A stretch of DNA of 32,231 nt from an uncultured Lachnospiraceae bacterium (GTDB lineage: Bacteria; Bacillota; Clostridia; Lachnospirales; Lachnospiraceae), in NCBI GenBank assembly GCA_902766955.1, contig CACXFM010000199.1, forward strand, positions 1-32,231. The letters run 5' to 3'. The notes beneath the pieces were generated by a model. That model was not told where the DNA came from, made no database searches, and saw nothing but the letters and a program-made list of their open reading frames with translations. Both the position numbers and the translations under genes were made by a program. Each line of letters opens with the position of its first letter. Within the stretch, counting starts at the first letter, position 1. Positions 30,250 through 32,231 of this stretch are shown in pieces.

Positions 30250-31311
30250 TCAGAGCAGAAACGCGGCCAAAGCCAGCGCAAGAATGCCGGCCCCGAACAC
30301 GATCGCGGATGTCATTCCCATGAGAACCTCCGCGCGGCGGATGTCCCGCACTTCCACAGGCCTCCCGGCGTCTCCCAGCACAGGCTTTCTGTGCAGTTCA
30401 CCGAAATAATACGCATCTCCGCCGAGCGCGATGTGGAGCGCCCCGGCGCAGGCCGCCTCCGTGCAGCCGGCATTGGGGCTGTCCGGAAGCTTCCGGTCGC
30501 GAAGGAAGATCCGCAGTGCGTTTCGTCCGTCATATTCCGGCATTTGTCCGCCCGGTGTTCCACTCTGACTCCCGCGCGCAAAAGCGCCCGCCAGGAAAGC
30601 GCCCGCGGCCATCGCGGCGCCCGCAATTCTGGCCGGAATGAAATTAGCCGCGTCGTCAAGCCTGGCGGCCGCCCTGCCGAAATACAGATAGCGGTCATTT
30701 CTGTACCCCGTCATGGAATCCATCGTGTTAACTACTTTGTAGATCCAGCCGCCCGCCACGCCGAAGAGAAACATATAAATGAGAGGCGCCGCCACGCCGT
30801 CCGACGTGTTCTCCGCCACGGTCTCCACGGCCGCCTTGATGATGCCCTCTTCATCGAGCCGGTCCGTATCGCGCCCGACGATCATGGAGACGGCATGTCT
30901 CGCCTCCTCCGTCTGCTTCTTTTCCAACGGCCTCCTGACGTCCTCCGCCGCATCATAGAGCGACCGCATGGCCAGAATCTGCCAGGCCGGCACGACCCGG
31001 ACCAGGAACCAGACCGCACCGTGCGCCCTCCGGGTCAGATACAGAAGCAGAAGGAGGGGCGTCACGGACAGGACGAGAACCGCGCACACAAATACCGCGC
31101 CGGCCGCAAGCTTCTTCACGGGCTGTTCCTCCCGCACTGGCTTAATCCGCAGCAGGCGGAACAGCACGTTTTCACAGATCCTGATGACCGCTCCGACGCC
31201 CGTCACGGGGTGCGGGAGATTCCGCGGATCGCCGATCACAAGATCCGCCGCTGCCGCGAAGGCCAGAATCAGAATCCTCATCAAAAGAATCCGCTGCCAG
31301 TCCATGCTCAT
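30250..31311 (-). CDS. cbiB: Adenosylcobinamide-phosphate synthase (CbiB)
   Basis: This integral membrane enzyme joins the aminopropanol phosphate to adenosylcobyric acid. CbiB marks are DLVIGDPRNLPHPVTGVG (residues about 23-40), VGRDTDRLDEEGIIKAAVE, VAENTSDGVAAPL, YKVVNTMDSMTGYRN and a membrane-spanning C-terminus. Length (353) is slightly above the usual 310-330. The ATG overlaps the stop of the cobU/cobC fusion gene (ATGA at 31308-31311). A second ATG two codons later has a better-spaced GGGG, so the exact start is open by two residues. Confidence 0.94.
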   Translation of the reverse strand: MSMDWQRILLMRILILAFAAAADLVIGDPRNLPHPVTGVGAVIRICENVLFRLLRIKPVREEQPVKKLAAGAVFVCAVLVLSVTPLLLLLYLTRRAHGAVWFLVRVVPAWQILAMRSLYDAAEDVRRPLEKKQTEEARHAVSMIVGRDTDRLDEEGIIKAAVETVAENTSDGVAAPLIYMFLFGVAGGWIYKVVNTMDSMTGYRNDRYLYFGRAAARLDDAANFIPARIAGAAMAAGAFLAGAFARGSQSGTPGGQMPEYDGRNALRIFLRDRKLPDSPNAGCTEAACAGALHIALGGDAYYFGELHRKPVLGDAGRPVEVRDIRRAEVLMGMTSAIVFGAGILALALAAFLL

Positions 31312-32231
31312 TCCCCGCCATTTCCGCTGCTCTCAATGGGTATCCGCTCCGGAAAGCGGATGGCCCGCGCCTCCGGATCCCAGAGTCCTGTATATCCGCA
31401 GGCATTGCCGCTGTACCAGCTGTAAAACTCCCCGGGCGGATCCGCGAATCGCTCCAGAAGCGACATGATCGTACCTCCGTGTACAACGAAAGCCGCCTCC
31501 TCCGTCCGCTTCTCCATCACTCCGAGAAATGCATCCGCGCAGCGCTGCGTGAATGCCTCCCTGGTCTCGCCGCCGGGAAAGATGAGTTCCCTGCCCTCTT
31601 CGACGCATTTCCTGTATTCCGGATAGGCGCAGAGTTCTTCGTGGTTTTTGTTCTCATAAATGCCGAAATCCATCTCCCGGAGATCCTCCACGGGCACCTG
31701 ACCCGCATCCGGAAAAAGCACCGAAGCCGTCTCTCTGCACCTCTTAAGCGGACTGACAAATACCTGTGTCCGCCCCGTCATATCCGGCCAGAGGCTTCTG
31801 ATGCGCTCCGCCTCCCCCGGCACAAGGGACTGGTCCGTAGACCCTATGAACCGTCTCTCCATATTGCTCTTGACGATCCCGTGCCGGATCAGGTAAATGC
31901 GGGGCCATTTCTTAAGCACCATGCCGAGTCCGCACGTCACTCTCACGACTTCCTCTGCAGATTCGGCGAGCAGGCACTGCACACGGCCGCAGGCCTCCCG
32001 GAAACGGCGCTCCTCCGCGGACACGGGGACAATCCCGCATCCGACCTCATCGCAGATGACCACCAGATTTCTCTGATTCAGAAGCTTTGCCGCCTCCGCC
32101 GAAGGTTCCATGCCCTGTGCGAGCTGCTCCCGCACGGTCAGGTGATAGTGATTGAGAATAGACGCACCCGGATAATGCTTCTTTGCATACGCTTCCTTTC
32201 CCTGGTATGCGCCTCCCGTCACCAGAATCAT
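31308..32231 (-). CDS. Fusion of short CobU-like protein and CobC-like alpha-ribazole phosphatase
   Basis: The 307-residue protein has two parts. Residues 1-108 resemble a shortened adenosylcobinamide kinase/guanylyltransferase: ILVTGGAYQGK at the P-loop position, then VVICDEVGCGIVPVSAEERR and a C-terminal helix. The P-loop lacks the final Ser/Thr (GKE), and the middle region that holds the guanylylated histidine in CobU is mostly missing. Short forms with GGAYQGK are known to me from clostridial cobalamin operons, so this is a lineage variant rather than fresh decay. Residues 111-307 form a histidine phosphatase (YLIRHG at 113-118, SPLKRCRETA, VVHGGT), the CobC role of dephosphorylating alpha-ribazole phosphate. 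It overlaps cbiB. Its ATG is exactly at the window edge, so an upstream gene cannot be seen. Confidence 0.85.
   Translation of the reverse strand: MILVTGGAYQGKEAYAKKHYPGASILNHYHLTVREQLAQGMEPSAEAAKLLNQRNLVVICDEVGCGIVPVSAEERRFREACGRVQCLLAESAEEVVRVTCGLGMVLKKWPRIYLIRHGIVKSNMERRFIGSTDQSLVPGEAERIRSLWPDMTGRTQVFVSPLKRCRETASVLFPDAGQVPVEDLREMDFGIYENKNHEELCAYPEYRKCVEEGRELIFPGGETREAFTQRCADAFLGVMEKRTEEAAFVVHGGTIMSLLERFADPPGEFYSWYSGNACGYTGLWDPEARAIRFPERIPIESSGNGGE

Overview
The window looks like a chromosomal segment of a fairly GC-rich clostridial Firmicute, most likely Lachnospiraceae-like. The grounds are strong GGAGG-type ribosome binding sites, tightly packed operons, a DUF4358 protein beside an MBOAT acyltransferase, a short CobU-like protein fused to a CobC-type phosphatase, and LicD/TagD-type surface genes. 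This is inference from gene content; there is no rRNA in the window. I see no tRNA, CRISPR array, phage gene, transposase or integrase.

Layout. (1) 1-6.5 kb is a carbohydrate/polyol locus. A solute-binding protein, a double-domain ATPase and a permease (cut by the window edge) run leftward. A LacI-type regulator, an inositol 2-dehydrogenase-like enzyme (catalytic residue numbers equal to those I recall for IolG) and an IolI-like TIM-barrel isomerase run rightward. Three copies of one imperfect 16-bp palindrome, two of them sitting on promoters, tie both arms together as a probable regulon. (2) 6.6-11.1 kb holds leftward single genes: a hemolysin III-family membrane protein behind a consensus promoter covered by a palindrome, glycogen debranching enzyme GlgX preceded by a 20-codon reading frame, and an orphan sugar-binding lipoprotein. 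Two hairpin-rich intergenic repeats (about 6518-6590 and 9743-9810) share spacing and show compensatory changes. (3) 11.2-15.8 kb is a rightward four-gene operon for O-acylation of an extracellular or cell-wall polymer: SGNH hydrolase, DUF4358 protein with a basic repeat tail, MBOAT acyltransferase and a DHHW/AlgJ-like protein, closed by a strong terminator. (4) 15.9-17.7 kb carries methionine aminopeptidase and an NudC-type Nudix hydrolase. (5) 23.8-17.7 kb is a leftward eight-gene run: LicD, TagD-like nucleotidyltransferase, a one-TM protein, CapA-like protein, LarE, LarB, SprT-like protein and an alpha/beta hydrolase. (6) 23.8-26.2 kb holds a MATE-like transporter fused to a degenerate GHKL ATPase-like domain and a small acidic exported protein with an elaborate promoter. 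(7) 26.4 kb to the right edge is a leftward cobalamin operon: cobU/cobC fusion, cbiB, cobD, cbiP, cobO, cbiC.

No wholly new multi-gene system stands out. The best candidates for undescribed biology are the covarying intergenic repeat, the LacI-type regulon around IolG/IolI-like enzymes that lacks the rest of the inositol pathway, the MATE-GHKL fusion, the LarE-LarB pair without LarC whose larB tail overlaps a SprT-like gene, and the acidic exported protein with its composite promoter.
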